Origin: Trichostrongylus colubriformis
Taxonomy: Eukaryota; Nematoda; Chromadorea; Rhabditida; Trichostrongylidae
DNA: 64,000 nt
NCBI GenBank assembly: GCA_963978905.1
Contig: OZ022256.1
Location: forward strand, 47,106,001-47,170,000
Reading direction: 5' to 3'
This document shows, one piece after another, positions 22,501 to 34,156 of the stretch. Position 1 is the first letter of the stretch, and every line of letters begins with the position of its first letter. A model generated the notes under the pieces. That model worked only from the letters and a program-made list of their open reading frames with translations. It did no database searches and had not been told where the DNA came from. A program made the position numbers and the translations under genes.

Positions 22501-25066
22501 AGTTGAAGAACTCTTTGTCGGATAGTTATAGCTGGGTGCCCGTCCTACAAAATGACTTGCGAGTATTAGGGGTCAATGTTGTTATAACTCTGGATCAACA
22601 GGGTGCGACGACCACGCACAAGGCCTTCTTTTGATATGGGCATTGCTTGATAGCATGAACGGTGCCACTGAAATGACATGGTCTCTTCTATTTACTCCTT
22701 GATTGATGAAACTGATTGATTGACTCCACCGCCATGGCAATCTGCTGAAAAGTTCTATAGGGTGCCTACGGACTTGTGAAAACCACGGGTTTTGGGATGC
22801 ATTTTGCTATCACTTCAAGCAGGCTGTTCGCAGAATTAATGGATGTTTCCGGTAAAAGTTACAGCAATGATGAATACTCTTCAAGAGTGGGTGAACTCAA
22901 AGGATGCTGTGGACCAGTGCAATCTCACCAGAAGGTAGGACTCCTCTGCTTAATTTTCAACATCTTTTTGGCTTTTGATGTGGCCAAGAGATAGTTTCAC
23001 TTGTTACGCATTTACTCATCTCCATGGTTTCAGAAGTGCGCCGCAAAGTGCAGGAATAATTGAAAAGATTGCATCTGCTTCGAATAGAAAGAGAACAAAT
23101 TTTGAACAAAATCAGCCACAAAGAGCATACTCCTCAACGCTAGTGCTTAAAAAATATACGGTGCTATCGCAGCGAGGAGGGGCATTCCACTATGGATGCT
23201 ATTTTTATCTTATCTTAGAAAAGAGCTATTTTCTTCACACACCAAGGCTTAGACAAAAACACACGTTGGAATGCGCAGATTCACCCCTCAGAAATTCCTC
23301 CGAGATGCCTATATGCAACGTTTTATAGATCCTTACCCATCATTGCGATATCACCATATACACATATTAACAAGAGTACTTTGTTGCATTTCCTCTTCCT
23401 CGAAAATCCTTCCAGTCCAGAGGTTTCTTTTCCCCAACGATCTCGAAGTTGCTCTGCACCGATCCGTTCACTGGCACTCCTACTACGACAGTAGGTCTCA
23501 GTGGAAATTCCCTGAGAAAACTTTTTGTGGATGACCTCGCTAATAGAGAAGGCAGATCCAGTCAAAGAAATCGCTGCCCGATGAAATAGTAGCGATCCGA
23601 ACGACTAGCCATGAAAGCAGGTGTGAAGCAATACAGTCTATGGACAGCGGTCGTCTTTAATAGAGATTTCGAAGCTCTCTGAAGCATTTCTCTACGTTAT
23701 TCAGCATCATAAATAAAACTACATAAGCTAAGCATGATGTATAGGTGAAACGTTAATATTTTAATGGTACGTTCTGCATCAAACCATCGAATGCTTCTTT
23801 GTGAAAGGTAGCTGGAAGTATGGCGCATACGAAAAGACCAACTTTGAATGTATCCCTCCCCCTGAAGATTTAGTTCAGATGTGATTGAGAAACTTTGACT
23901 AGTTCTGCTTGTTTCTTCTACTTCACATAAAAACTTCAATACATGGAAGAATGAGATCCCTTTAATTCTCTCCGTGGGAATCTCGAATACGCTTCGATAG
24001 ACGAAATATCAGCCAACTTTTGCAATTTTGTTGGGGTGGCATCTGAGAATCGGAGGAGTACTTGAGTAGTGATAAGTATTTAAGCATTCGAGTGATGTCG
24101 AGAACTACGGCAGAATATAGCGACTGGCTCAAAACCAATGTTTCGGAAATCGAATTACCGGAACCTATTTTTCATACTTGAATATTGATTTATATCGAAA
24201 CATTGACTTGCAGAACGAGTTCAGTAGCATAACAGAACTCATTGCAAAAGGTATTCGTTATGGATACCTCATCATAGTACCCTCTATGATCCCCAATCCT
24301 CTCACAGCTTTGCTATAATAATTTAAAACGAGGTGTTCAAGTACTGTCTAGGCATAAATAATCGCTAACATTTGAAACGGTTCACTCGAATAACATTAAA
24401 TTCCAAAGAACTCAAATTCAAGACACTCACCATGAACGGCGTACATGTCGACAGGTCGCGGAGGTGCGGCGATCTCCACCGATGAAGGCGGGGCTAGCGG
24501 CTAGGAGCGTTAAGAGACCACAATCACTTCTGGAATCCTTTCATTGGACAGTAGTCATCGGTGAAATGCTTATGTGTGTGACGAGCGAGACTATGAACAG
24601 CATGAAGTAAGAAAAATTATATAATACATTTCAACACGGATGCTCCACTTTTTATTTGATTAGTCACGGTCCAACCTCGCTCCTTTCCCTCTCCCTCAAG
24701 TACATTTTCATATCCAAGAAGTTTTTTTTTCTTTAAGGACGAGTCAGTAGACGATCACACGGAACCTTCGAATTTTCGTTTCCGTAAGATCTTTTTTACT
24801 AGCTGCCGATACCCTGCTGATCCCCAATACTTCTCTAGCGGGATGGAGCGGGGCGTTAGCTCATGGCGACGTTATATGTATGTCTTTGCGCCAGAGAGCT
24901 TTTACATGAGTAGGTGGAGAATAAAAAGGTGTGGCAATTCTTAGAGCGGCGTCTCTGCAATACCTGATCAGTGGAAGCTTTTTATTCAGAAACACGGAAA
25001 TATTCAGGAAACGCGGGCCAGCAAAGAGGATTGTTGGAATTAGAGATCTCTACCAAATTAACTCAG
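22501..25066. other. No gene recognised
   Basis: A frame at 22776-22943 ends at a possible donor (GTAGGA) but has no recognisable domain. 22975-23565 holds overlapping unremarkable frames. Confidence 0.4.
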
Positions 25067-25068
25067 CG

Positions 25069-25175
25069 AGATCTCAACTGTAACGCCAGATTAACAACAA
25101 ACTATGCAGGAGCTGACTCGCCCTGCATACTTTGATGTTAATCTGGCGTTACAGTTGAGTTAGAAGATCTCTGCG
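25069..25175. repeat. Long hairpin
   Basis: Arms of 36 bases (25075-25110 and 25122-25157) pair with four mismatches around an 11-base loop. A GAGATCT-type outer part extends the stem after a small bulge. The size and imperfect pairing would suit a small-RNA precursor or a tiny MITE. No target duplication was seen. Confidence 0.75.
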
Positions 25176-26432
25176 AAAACTGAAATATGCATTTTAGCTC
25201 AAATAGCCGGCTGTTTTAGGGGGAAGGCTGGATTAGGTATCGATTTTATGAGCTATTTGCTGACATCTGAAGTAAAGAAGGAAAGAAGGTCAAGGCGAAA
25301 AGGAGAAAAAAGAGAGGAAGGAGAGGAGGAAAAGCCCCAGCAAGAACGGAAGGCTTTAAGTAAAGATTCGGAAAGGAAAGAAACAAAGGTTGTCAAAGCT
25401 GTACACACGAATCACACGGAACTTCTACTGAGCGAATAGGTGCACTGGTAAACCTATCGAAACCGGTTCACTATAGGAATTTTACTGAGACCTATCCAGT
25501 AGGCATGGTTTCCCATCCATCAAATTATAACCATCAATAACCAGCAAGAATAATTCTTTTTGGTGAAAGAAACCTTTCTCGAATCTAGAGTGTATCGACT
25601 GGCATCATAATTTTTTAAGAGTTTAAACGAACCCACCGACTGGTTTGCATTGCTGCTCGCTTTGTTCTTTAAACTATTGTTACTAAAGATGTTTGATCGA
25701 AACAAGCGTTCAAATCGCGTACGTCGTACGGGAATCGTAACGTATTTGGATATAGACTGAAGTGCCGACACAAGGAGTGGTTGCACTCACTGTGCGATTG
25801 TCGACATTAGAAAAGAGTAAAAATGCTGAATTGTTAGATGAAATGCTCACTGCAGAGATCTATGACTGAAGCTTAGCAATTCCACCTGTGCATCATCCCA
25901 ATACTTTCTCGGGAGGGCCTGTGCAGTTGGAAAAATCCGACTGGAATCCGACGTCAGGCTGGGCTAAATAAAATTACCCTGAAGTCTGGTAGATAAGTCC
26001 GCTCCCACGCGGTGTCGCGCGCGGCAGACGCGGGCGCAGTCTTCAAAGAATCAAAGATGAAGGAAATTGACGAACCTGTGATTTGTGGATTGTATAAAAA
26101 CGAGTAACAAGTAGGATTGGGGTCGTAGGGGAGATGAACACAGGAACTTCACAATCGGCAGGGGAAATCGTTGTTAAACGGGGTCTCAATGCTACGATGG
26201 TTCTGGCAATGAAATAGCGGTTGAATGAAAGAAACTTTTCCTCGTCTCTGTTATGATGATTATGTACAAAGCCTCGCACACATGCGTCTTTCATCTTATT
26301 TCCCTTACTTGACCATTTACAAAAAGAAGTTGTTATCGAAAGAAACATTTCCTTCGAGGTTATCAGGTTATCAATGGCAGTGATAATGTCTGAGGAGACG
26401 ATTGTCAACAGCTTCTTGAGGGCCTTGGACTA
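25176..26432. other. No gene recognised
   Basis: Includes a lysine/glutamate-rich frame (25248-25439) that reflects purine-rich sequence, and a CG-rich patch at 26009-26038. Confidence 0.4.
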
Positions 26433-26707
26433 AGAGTCATTGTTAGATGAGATGAGTGAGAGTTTTTATGTTATGGATGTCTGTGAAGATGAAATGGAGA
26501 TTGCCTAGAAAATTCTAGATGAATGGTCATTGTTACACGGGTTAAACGAAGATTCTGATACGTGGCATTTTCAGGAATTAGAAATAAAATTTCGAAATAA
26601 AAAAATACGAAATAGAAATGGTGCAGAACGAGTGATGTTGCAGAGTTTTCGGGTGAATGTACAACGGTAATATTTCACGCTCACTTACCTCATCTAACAA
26701 TGACTCT
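26433..26707. mobile_element. TA-flanked MITE with about 28-bp inverted ends
   Basis: AGAGTCATTGTTAGATGAG at the left is matched in reverse at the right end, with TA on both sides (26431-26432 and 26708-26709). The TA is itself inside a GAC/GTC palindrome. The 275-base interior is A-rich and non-coding. Confidence 0.8.
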
Positions 26708-27134
26708 TAGTCAATGGCTATGAGGTGAGCGGCCATGATCTCCACTGGTGGAAGAGTATGGAAGGCCACTCAGGATGTTCTGAGGAGCGTGGCCACGACG
26801 CTTTACCTCAAGTCACGATTAACCTCCTAACTAACGTGTAGAAAACACAAAATGCATACATAAAGCATCCAAAGCTTCAAGCAGTCATGCAGGTGGAGGC
26901 GGTCGTGCCAAAGCATTTCGGCATAACCCTCTCTACAAGTATCAAGTTCTTCGTATCGTACTAGACTTGAAATTAAATTGCCATAGTGACCATTCCAATA
27001 TTGCTACTATTCAGATTGAAATTCGGCAGCAATAATGGGGAAGGCAAATACATGGCGGATCGGACTAAGAATATCACTACACTTCTATTCCTGGGAGTTA
27101 TCTGTTGTGATTATTAAGACTGCTAGACTAGTCT

Positions 27135-27178
27135 ATGGTGCCCACCGACACCAGCACAGTAGCGGTGGCATTTACTTG
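27135..27178 (+). repeat. 44-base dispersed repeat, copy 1
   Basis: Matches 28502-28545 with two mismatches. It is bracketed by an 11-base direct repeat TGCTAGACTAG (27121-27131 and 27177-27187), as if a short insert had made a target duplication. Confidence 0.7.
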
Positions 27179-27634
27179 CTAGACTAGGTAAAATGCGAAA
27201 AGGAGATTTACAAAGAAACTGTTCTACACAAAAATGCACGAGAACTAATGTCGATTCCATTTTCACCACCACCTACCAAGTGATCTATATAAGACAGGTT
27301 TTACCAACTATGTGACAAATATGTAGGTGTTCTTCAGTGCTAGTCATTATTCGACGAGACCACGAAGTTTCTTTTTGCTGTTTTACCAAACATTCCTGAT
27401 GAGACAGCTGCTGCTACAGCCTTCAGTTTTCATTTGACAATATTAACTGCCTCAGAGGAATGACTGGAATTATGAGTCAACGTGATACAAAACATGAGAA
27501 GAATGTATGTACACTATGGGACATTTTTTTGCAGTTTTCCTATGACGTATGTAGTTTCAAGTGCTACGTCGGCACGAGAAGTGTTTTATACGAATCCAAG
27601 ATTGGCCACGCGTCATGTGGATATCGCGCTGATG

Positions 27635-27656
27635 AAGCGGAGGGGGGGGGGGGGGG
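27635..27656 (+). repeat. Poly-G run
   Basis: Near-uninterrupted guanines within a purine-rich strand; a G-quadruplex is possible. Confidence 0.9.
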
Positions 27657-27689
27657 TGGAGGAGGGGAGAGAGAGCATTAGTAGTTGAT

Positions 27690-29018
27690 CCAACTTCGCG
27701 CCGCTTCTCTTCTAGGGGAGGCATGAACTACTGCATTGAGCATCAGTACGATCCGCCTTCCTGACGCAAAAGACAACCCTCCTCGCAGCTGACAAACCTA
27801 TGGCCCGTTTACAGCGAGTTGCTCGCCACAAGCTTGGACCTGCTTCTTGGTAAAATCTTGCAGTAAGTGGGATTCGAAGCATGGAACCCAGTTTTGACAA
27901 GCAGTGTATTTTGTCACATTGGGCTGCGCGGTGGCTGGATCGAGAACATGAAATAGTTGCTCAAAAAAGTCGGCAATATTTACATGACACAAATTAACGA
28001 GTATTTTGGTTATGCTGAACACCGATGATTCTGACGAGAAAGTCTATGATTGATGTAATAAATCGGATGTTGGACAACGGATACATAGAGAATATGAGAG
28101 TATAAATAGTGGTTCCCAGCGGTGTAGAACGTATTCAATCCCAGTAGTGCGTCAGTTCCATAACAGCTAATCGCCATTACAAACCATCGGCGAGTGAGTG
28201 TCCAGTGACACATCAGGAACACAACGAAAAGTGACATGGCATTGTACAGTGAGCGGCTGTCTTGAATAGTACTGAAGGAAAGCTGCAGGACTACTTTTGG
28301 ATAAGGTTGACACTTGAAAATACTAGTTCCTGATCTTTCAAATCTAAGAAGCACACTGCCCAATAATTTGACTATTCTGACTTTATCCGTATGAAGACAG
28401 ATAGTCACTCTCTTATCTCGAAAGATTGTGCCTTCATGTTAAAGATTGTGCCCCTGGGATGCTATGATAAGTGGTAAGCGCGTACAGAGTCCGTTTATAA
28501 GATGGTGCCCACCGACACCAGCAGAGTAGCGGTGACATTTACTTGGCAAAAAGGCTTGTCATCCATTGTGTCAATATGGGACTTACGAATTTGTGGTAGT
28601 GAACGTGTCGATATCTTTGCAGAGAGGTAAAATAGCTGAATTTCAAGTGATAACATTAGGCAGAAACCTTCGCAAAGGCCCATTTCTGTGATCTCGGCCT
28701 GACGATCTCGTCCCAGCCAAAAAACGGAAAGCCTGACTTCCAGGACTTTCCGACTATTTTCTTCGAATTCCGTTGCATTCTTGGCTCTTCAACACCCTCA
28801 GAAACTTTACTGAATGAGAAGACCGAAGAAGAATATTCCTCAATCGTGCCTCTAAACAAGTTCTATTTTCTCGTATCGTAATTCTACCCTCCGTCCATAA
28901 AGTAGGGAAAAATTGAGAGTTTGATATATGTGAAATAAATAATGCACGATCCTCCGCAACAGCATCATCCCCGCTTTCTAGGATGTAAAAGGTCTCTATA
29001 AATATTGTGATAAATTTA
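27690..29018. other. No gene recognised
   Basis: Minus-strand frames at 27712-28022 and 28010-28408 carry no recognisable motif. The second 44-base repeat lies at 28502-28545. Confidence 0.4.
28502..28545 (+). repeat. 44-base dispersed repeat, copy 2
   Basis: Same orientation as 27135-27178; no flanking direct repeat was seen here. Confidence 0.7.
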
Positions 29019-29020
29019 TA

Positions 29021-29708
29021 TTAGGTCTGTGCAGAATAAATGGCCAAAACATAACTGGCCATAACTTCGCTCAGACACAAATTCACTTGTTGAAATAAAA
29101 ACCATTCAAATCTACAGAATTTCGCCAACGATCTGTTAAAGAGAATATGTCATCATGATCAAATTCTGGATTGCTAGAATCAATAAAGTCAAGAATGGCA
29201 TTTTTACCGTGCATAATTTTTCTGCCGCAGGTTTGCATCGAGAACCCGGAAAAAGTGGTAATCCGTCAGGGATAGGTCTGGGGAATAAGCGGGGTGAAGG
29301 AGAGGCTCAATGCCTAACTGCTTCATTTTTTACTGGGTGCGCAAAACAACGCAAAACCCCACAGTTCGCAAGTCACCCGCCAGAAACTGATCGAGACGCT
29401 CCCTGACCCCCCTCCCCCTTATTCCCCAGACCTATTCCTGACGGATTACCCCTTTTTCCCGGTTCTTAATGCAAACCTCCGTCAGAAGGAGTTCGCCGAA
29501 ACTATGCATGTTGAAAATGCCATCGTTGACTTCATTAATTTTCGCAATCCAGAAATTGATCATGATGGCATACTTTCTCCACCAGATCGTTGGCAAGGTT
29601 GTGTTGATTCGAATGGTTTTTATTTCGCAATTAAAGTTGTGTCTGAGCGAAGTTATGGCGTTTTGGAAAAAGTGTTCCGTTTTGGCCATTTTTTCTGCAC
29701 AGACCTAA
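29021..29708. mobile_element. Fold-back mariner made of two 3' halves
   Basis: The 688-base element starts TTAGGTCTGTGCAGAA and ends with its complement, between TA (29019-29020 and 29709-29710). The left half is an imperfect reverse complement of the right half over about 300 bases. The right arm encodes, on the plus strand at about 29410-29640, the mariner transposase C-terminus: Y-S-P-D-L-F-L-T-D-Y with the third catalytic aspartate, then L-R-Q-K-E-F and C-V-D-S-N-G-F-Y-F. The left arm carries the mirrored, more decayed copy on the minus strand. It is non-autonomous. Confidence 0.9.
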
Positions 29709-29710
29709 TA

Positions 29711-31960
29711 TTCATCCTACTTGCTACCTATAATTTTTTCAATGATACGTCGCTTTTTGGGCACTTCCACAAAGGAAGAGCTATTCGCCACCGTGTTTGC
29801 TAGTGCAGGATCTGGGAAAAAGCTTGAAATATCACTGCTTGTGGAGAATCTGCGAGGACGCTATACACGGATCATTTCTTTGACTTCTGCGTTTGTAAGA
29901 CACAAATTAGGTTCTTTATTGCAGCATCGCCTAGGTGGTTCAGTGCAATGGGTGCCAGTGGCGCGGCGAGTGGACATTATTGTTAGAGAGTGGGACGACG
30001 TTGGCCACTCTGGCTTAGTTGGTCTCGTCGTCTGCATCACCTCTTTAGTGACGCAGAGGACGCGAAAGCACGTCCTCGATAACATGTATCGTTATTTCTC
30101 AAGTTTTTAACCTTCCATCACTTTATCTTTCTACTCTCACTACTTAAATTGGCACCTTTTCTGTAATATTCCATCGGCCAAAATGTCCTTTCACGAAGTC
30201 TTCACCTGCCTTGGATTTGTTTGGAACTTTTTTCTTTTTTGTTTTTTCGGAAGACCCGACCTTGTGACAAGTGGCACTTCCAGTGCTTGTGAGAGCTTAT
30301 AAAACGCGAGAATGGTTCCGTACACTGACCATCAGGCTAAATGCTTGAGTCGAGAAGCATTCTCGGAAATTGACATAAAGTCAGCCTGCGATAAATCTCC
30401 CCTGTACAGAAGTCAATTCTTTACAGAGACTTGTACACACGAAAGAAAATAGTAGTGGAATTATCTACGCTGATGAAACATCAGGTGATTTCTTTCTAGC
30501 ATAATCTTGCACTACTGTTGCTATTTCGTTTCTCACCGTGACTTTCCGGAGCAGTCAACGTTCTTGTGAGGTGGCAGGTTCAGCATGGATCAGCTACTCG
30601 ACTTCATCTGAGCAACTGAGCGGATATGCAAGGAATAATATCAAAGTGAAGATCATAGACCGTACGAGGATGGTGCGCGGTGCGTGCTATTTGCAGTGGT
30701 TTCGTTGACAGAACACTTCGCAGCAAAGGTGGCGAAAAGGAATGAAAGTCAAGTGTTGCGCTCATCCTTTCGTACCAATATGGGCACCGATGTGGAAGAC
30801 TTCAGTGATATGTACGGCGTGACAAAGCGAAGTGGAGCCGAGTTCTGTGAAGGTGAAAGATTCTGAGAAAGTGAAGGAGGGCTTATGCTGTGGACCATAT
30901 GACATGCAGAATCGCAATAACCGTTGCCAATTATTTAGCCTACATACGTTACAAAATACGAAGGCCAGTCTATATAAAAACGTTTTGTCCTCACAGACGA
31001 GAAGTAGGGACAGTTCCCAGTATCTATCCCACAATGCATGTATGTATATGAAGGCATATTCCACGTCCTCCATTACAAACAGGTACATTGTCACCATTGG
31101 CGAAAAGGCATTAGGCAGGGGAAGTTTGGGCCACGCCACCTGCGTGTGGAAGGTGAGAACAGAGGTCCCTTTTCAATATCGTCTATCAGTCGCGACATGG
31201 GGTCGGCCCACCCGTCATGCGTAAAATTACTTTTGATGCAGATGAGCCTGCTATTTTCTTACTACGCCCTCATGAGAATTTTGATTTCCTTGCAAAAAGT
31301 TTTTTTAAAGTAACCTAGATAAAATTGCCATAACAACCAGCATCGAGTAGGACGAACGGTATAGAAGGGACCCAGTACGACCATTACGTCGATTTCGTTC
31401 ACCTAGTACGATTATTCAGAGACGATTATTAGAATCGAATTTAATGAAAAGAAAAATGTTGTAATAGACGTTGGCTAACTTTGTCAGCCACTGGAAGGCT
31501 GGGCACGCGTTCAAATATCAATGCGATTACAAGTTGATGCTTGATGCATCCCAACACGGTCGATCAGCACCAATTGTTTCTTCTGTTAACAACTTTCTCC
31601 CTTACATGTCACTCCCTTTTTCAGCTTTTTTTCGTGGTCAAATAGCTGCTAATACGCGCTCGCAATAAAACGTTGCGAAGACGTGTACAATTGTTCTGCA
31701 TCCAAAGTCCTTATCGAATCCACCGGAGACAATAGCGTTCTTGAAAAAAGCTATAGGTCCATTAATGTCTATGCGTAAGGAGAAAGTAGATACTGAAAAG
31801 GATAACTAGAACAGTTTTACTAGGACGAATCAAAATTTCCATATGTGCATAAGAAATCCGTACTTTTCCTAAGCGATGAAAATGAATACATGAAAGGGAA
31901 AGAAGGAGGAGAAAGGATACAGATGAAAAGTAATTAGTTATTTATTCAGTTCATTGCTCG
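29711..31960. other. No gene recognised
   Basis: Frames at 29721-30110 and 30762-31224 on both strands are open but featureless. Around 31090-31160 a frame reads A-L-G-R-G-S-L-G before a GTGAGA site; see the rejected items. Confidence 0.4.
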
Positions 31961-31963
31961 TAA

Positions 31964-32366
31964 GAATCGTTCACAGAAAAATGAGCTTCTCCGTTATCTA
32001 TATACTTATGTTGTAATTGCCCAATAGGAGCCGCAGGCAAACTTTCACGCGGAGACGTGAGCATTCAGCTAATATACAGCACCACAAAGTGCCCGCCCCG
32101 TCGTCCGCCCCGGTCAGAGACGCATTGTGGAAACAGAAAGTTACGTAAGCAGTTCCACTCTCCATTCCCAACCGCGGCGGACGACGGGACCGAGCCTTTA
32201 CTCAGAGGAATCGCACACCCGGCCGAGAATTTTGGGGGCTGTGTCTCAGCCTAAATTTCACTTTTTCGCGTGAAAGTTTACATGCGGCGACCCTTATTAG
32301 GCAAATAAATACAACAAAAATATGTACAAGGGTGACAGAGGAACTCATTTTTCCGTGGACGATTCC
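31964..32366. mobile_element. Fold-back element with long decayed inverted arms
   Basis: The left arm (about 31964-32115) and right arm (about 32190-32366) are imperfect inverted copies. Shared blocks are GAATCGT with CAC[AG]GAAAAATGAG, AAACTTTCACGCG and CCCGTCGTCCGCC. The centre is GC-rich. No clear target duplication was found and no coding region is visible. Confidence 0.65.
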
Positions 32367-32369
32367 TTT

Positions 32370-33257
32370 TAACCACATGCATCTGTCAGGGTGAAACCGT
32401 AACCCTAATGAGCTGAATCGGGTGAGCCTTAAGGGAAGGCTCACCACTTGCACTCTTCATGAGATCGACCTCGGGGATACCGAAATTGTCAAAAGAATGA
32501 AAATAAGAGAGTGGTGATTTCTATTCACGTGATAGGTCTGAACTGAGTTTTACACCTTCTTGGCATAGAGCTCTTGATTTTGCCACTTAGTTTCGAGATT
32601 ACTGTTCCTCATGTCTCCTCCAGAATAGAAAACTTCGGTTGGCATGGTATAAGTCGGTCTTTCTCATGGAAAGTTTACAAATAAAAAGCAAAGATATCGA
32701 TATATTACGAAATGCGTAAACAATTATATTAATATTGCACATTTGATAAGTAGCGTAACAGTGCGCTTACAAATCTTCGTGTGACACAAACACAAAAAAG
32801 GAGTATTTCAAAGACTGGAAGGAATACACATCGAGATGCACTCGAAAACGAGCAGTGTGACGTGCAAAGGATGTTGGTCGAAAGGAAAAGCGGATTTTGA
32901 AAGAATGAGTCGAATGTGGGTGACGTGTCTCGCCACATGGGTAGATAAGCAGCGATTCGCCCAGTTTCGCCTCATTAGTCATGAGATGAGAGAAATCCGT
33001 CGCAAAGTTTTTTTTTCTCAAAGAGAGGTGCAGCATCGTTCCATATAGTAGCAGAACACAGATGACAAATTCTCTCCAGATTGGGATATGACTCTCACAA
33101 GAGTTTTATTTGAAAATGAATCTTGGAGAGAAAATAGAGGGAATGGAACATCATTATTCTCAAGAATCAGAGCTCAAAGTAAAATAAGCGTGTAGGAAGC
33201 AAAGTTAAAGGGGAAAGCGTCTGACTCTAGACAGAGTTAGAGCCGAACCCATGCATG
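32370..33257. other. No gene recognised
   Basis: Overlapping frames at 32729-33048 on both strands have no recognisable motif. Confidence 0.4.
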
Positions 33258-33259
33258 TA

Positions 33260-34154
33260 TTAGGTTGTAAGGGAAGTTTTGGCCGATTTTTGCAACTTCC
33301 AATTCGGGAGACCATAACTCGGCTCAGAGTGCATCTTTTTTCACAGAATAGGCACCATTCGCTTTGCTAAACTCTTGGCAACATTATGCATACCTACATA
33401 TCTCAACCTGATAAAGGGTTGATGATTTATATTGCGCTAAATGAAAAAAGTTGACTCATAACTGCAAACTTTCTGAACGCACTGCTACTGAAGAAGCTGT
33501 CCAGGTGCTTGGGAAAGTGGGGCTAAGTTAGCGCTAGATATGACGAATATGATGCACGAGTAGGGGCTTCAACCTGCAACTGCTTCAATTACTGGAGAAG
33601 AGGATTTGTGGTAAATGCACTTCCGCATATGCTCTGAGGGGCCCGAAAAAATGGGTGCTTTTTCCGGGTTTTCCCCAATCAAGGCCACTTGAGGTGGTCA
33701 ACCAAGTTTGAGTATTGAGGGCCAATACCTTTGAATGTCCCCTGCAAGTGTAGGCGCTCATCGCTTTCTGCCGTTTTAGTTAAAGCGATTTGATCAATTG
33801 AAGTTTCAAGCAACTCATTTTCATTCCCGCACTTCTGAAACCACAGACAAATTGTTCCATCCGATGCTTCACCCCCTCCTCTTGCAGTATTCACAGTTGT
33901 GGTTGCTTTTGCTGGGACTCGACTAAACAGCTACTCATGAAGTGAAGACAAAAAAGTGCCATTTTCGCAGTACCTAAAAATTTCCCTGTTAATTTGAAAA
34001 CCTTGTGACATTTCGAATAAAACATATATCAAAAAGAGCAACTTTTTGTCTATCCAACGAGCACAATATGTAAGCTGATTCATGTGAACGCGCTCTGATA
34101 TTTAAACTTATCTCGCTAACGCGAAAAACCGGCCAGACTTTCCTTGCGACCTAA
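33260..34154 (-). mobile_element. Internally deleted mariner, copy 1
   Basis: The 895-base element has TTAGGTTGTAAGGGAAG at the left and its near-complement at the right, flanked by TA (33258-33259 and 34155-34156). The minus strand (33679-33894) reads a decayed transposase N-terminal segment with D-G-T-I-C-L-W-F-Q-K and, at its end, D-H-L-K-W. The catalytic core is missing or unreadable. Homologous to 46250-47122. Confidence 0.8.
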
Positions 34155-34156
34155 TA

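Noticed and set aside
25248..25439. Lys/Glu-rich 63-codon frame
   Set aside because: A purine-rich strand gives such frames by composition alone.
29432..29689. Minus-strand 85-codon frame in the fold-back mariner
   Set aside because: It is the complement of the recognisable plus-strand transposase C-terminus.
31090..31162. A-L-G-R-G-S-L-G resembling a protein kinase glycine loop
   Set aside because: No following V-A-x-K lysine, catalytic loop or further exon was found.
32090..32260. GC-rich block considered as an snRNA (AATTTTGGG resembling an Sm site)
   Set aside because: No conserved snRNA 5' sequence; the block is the centre of a fold-back element.
33700..33716. CCAAGTTTGAG resembling the 3' half of SL1
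   Set aside because: Only 11 bases match, no GT donor follows, and it lies inside a decayed mariner transposase; likely chance.
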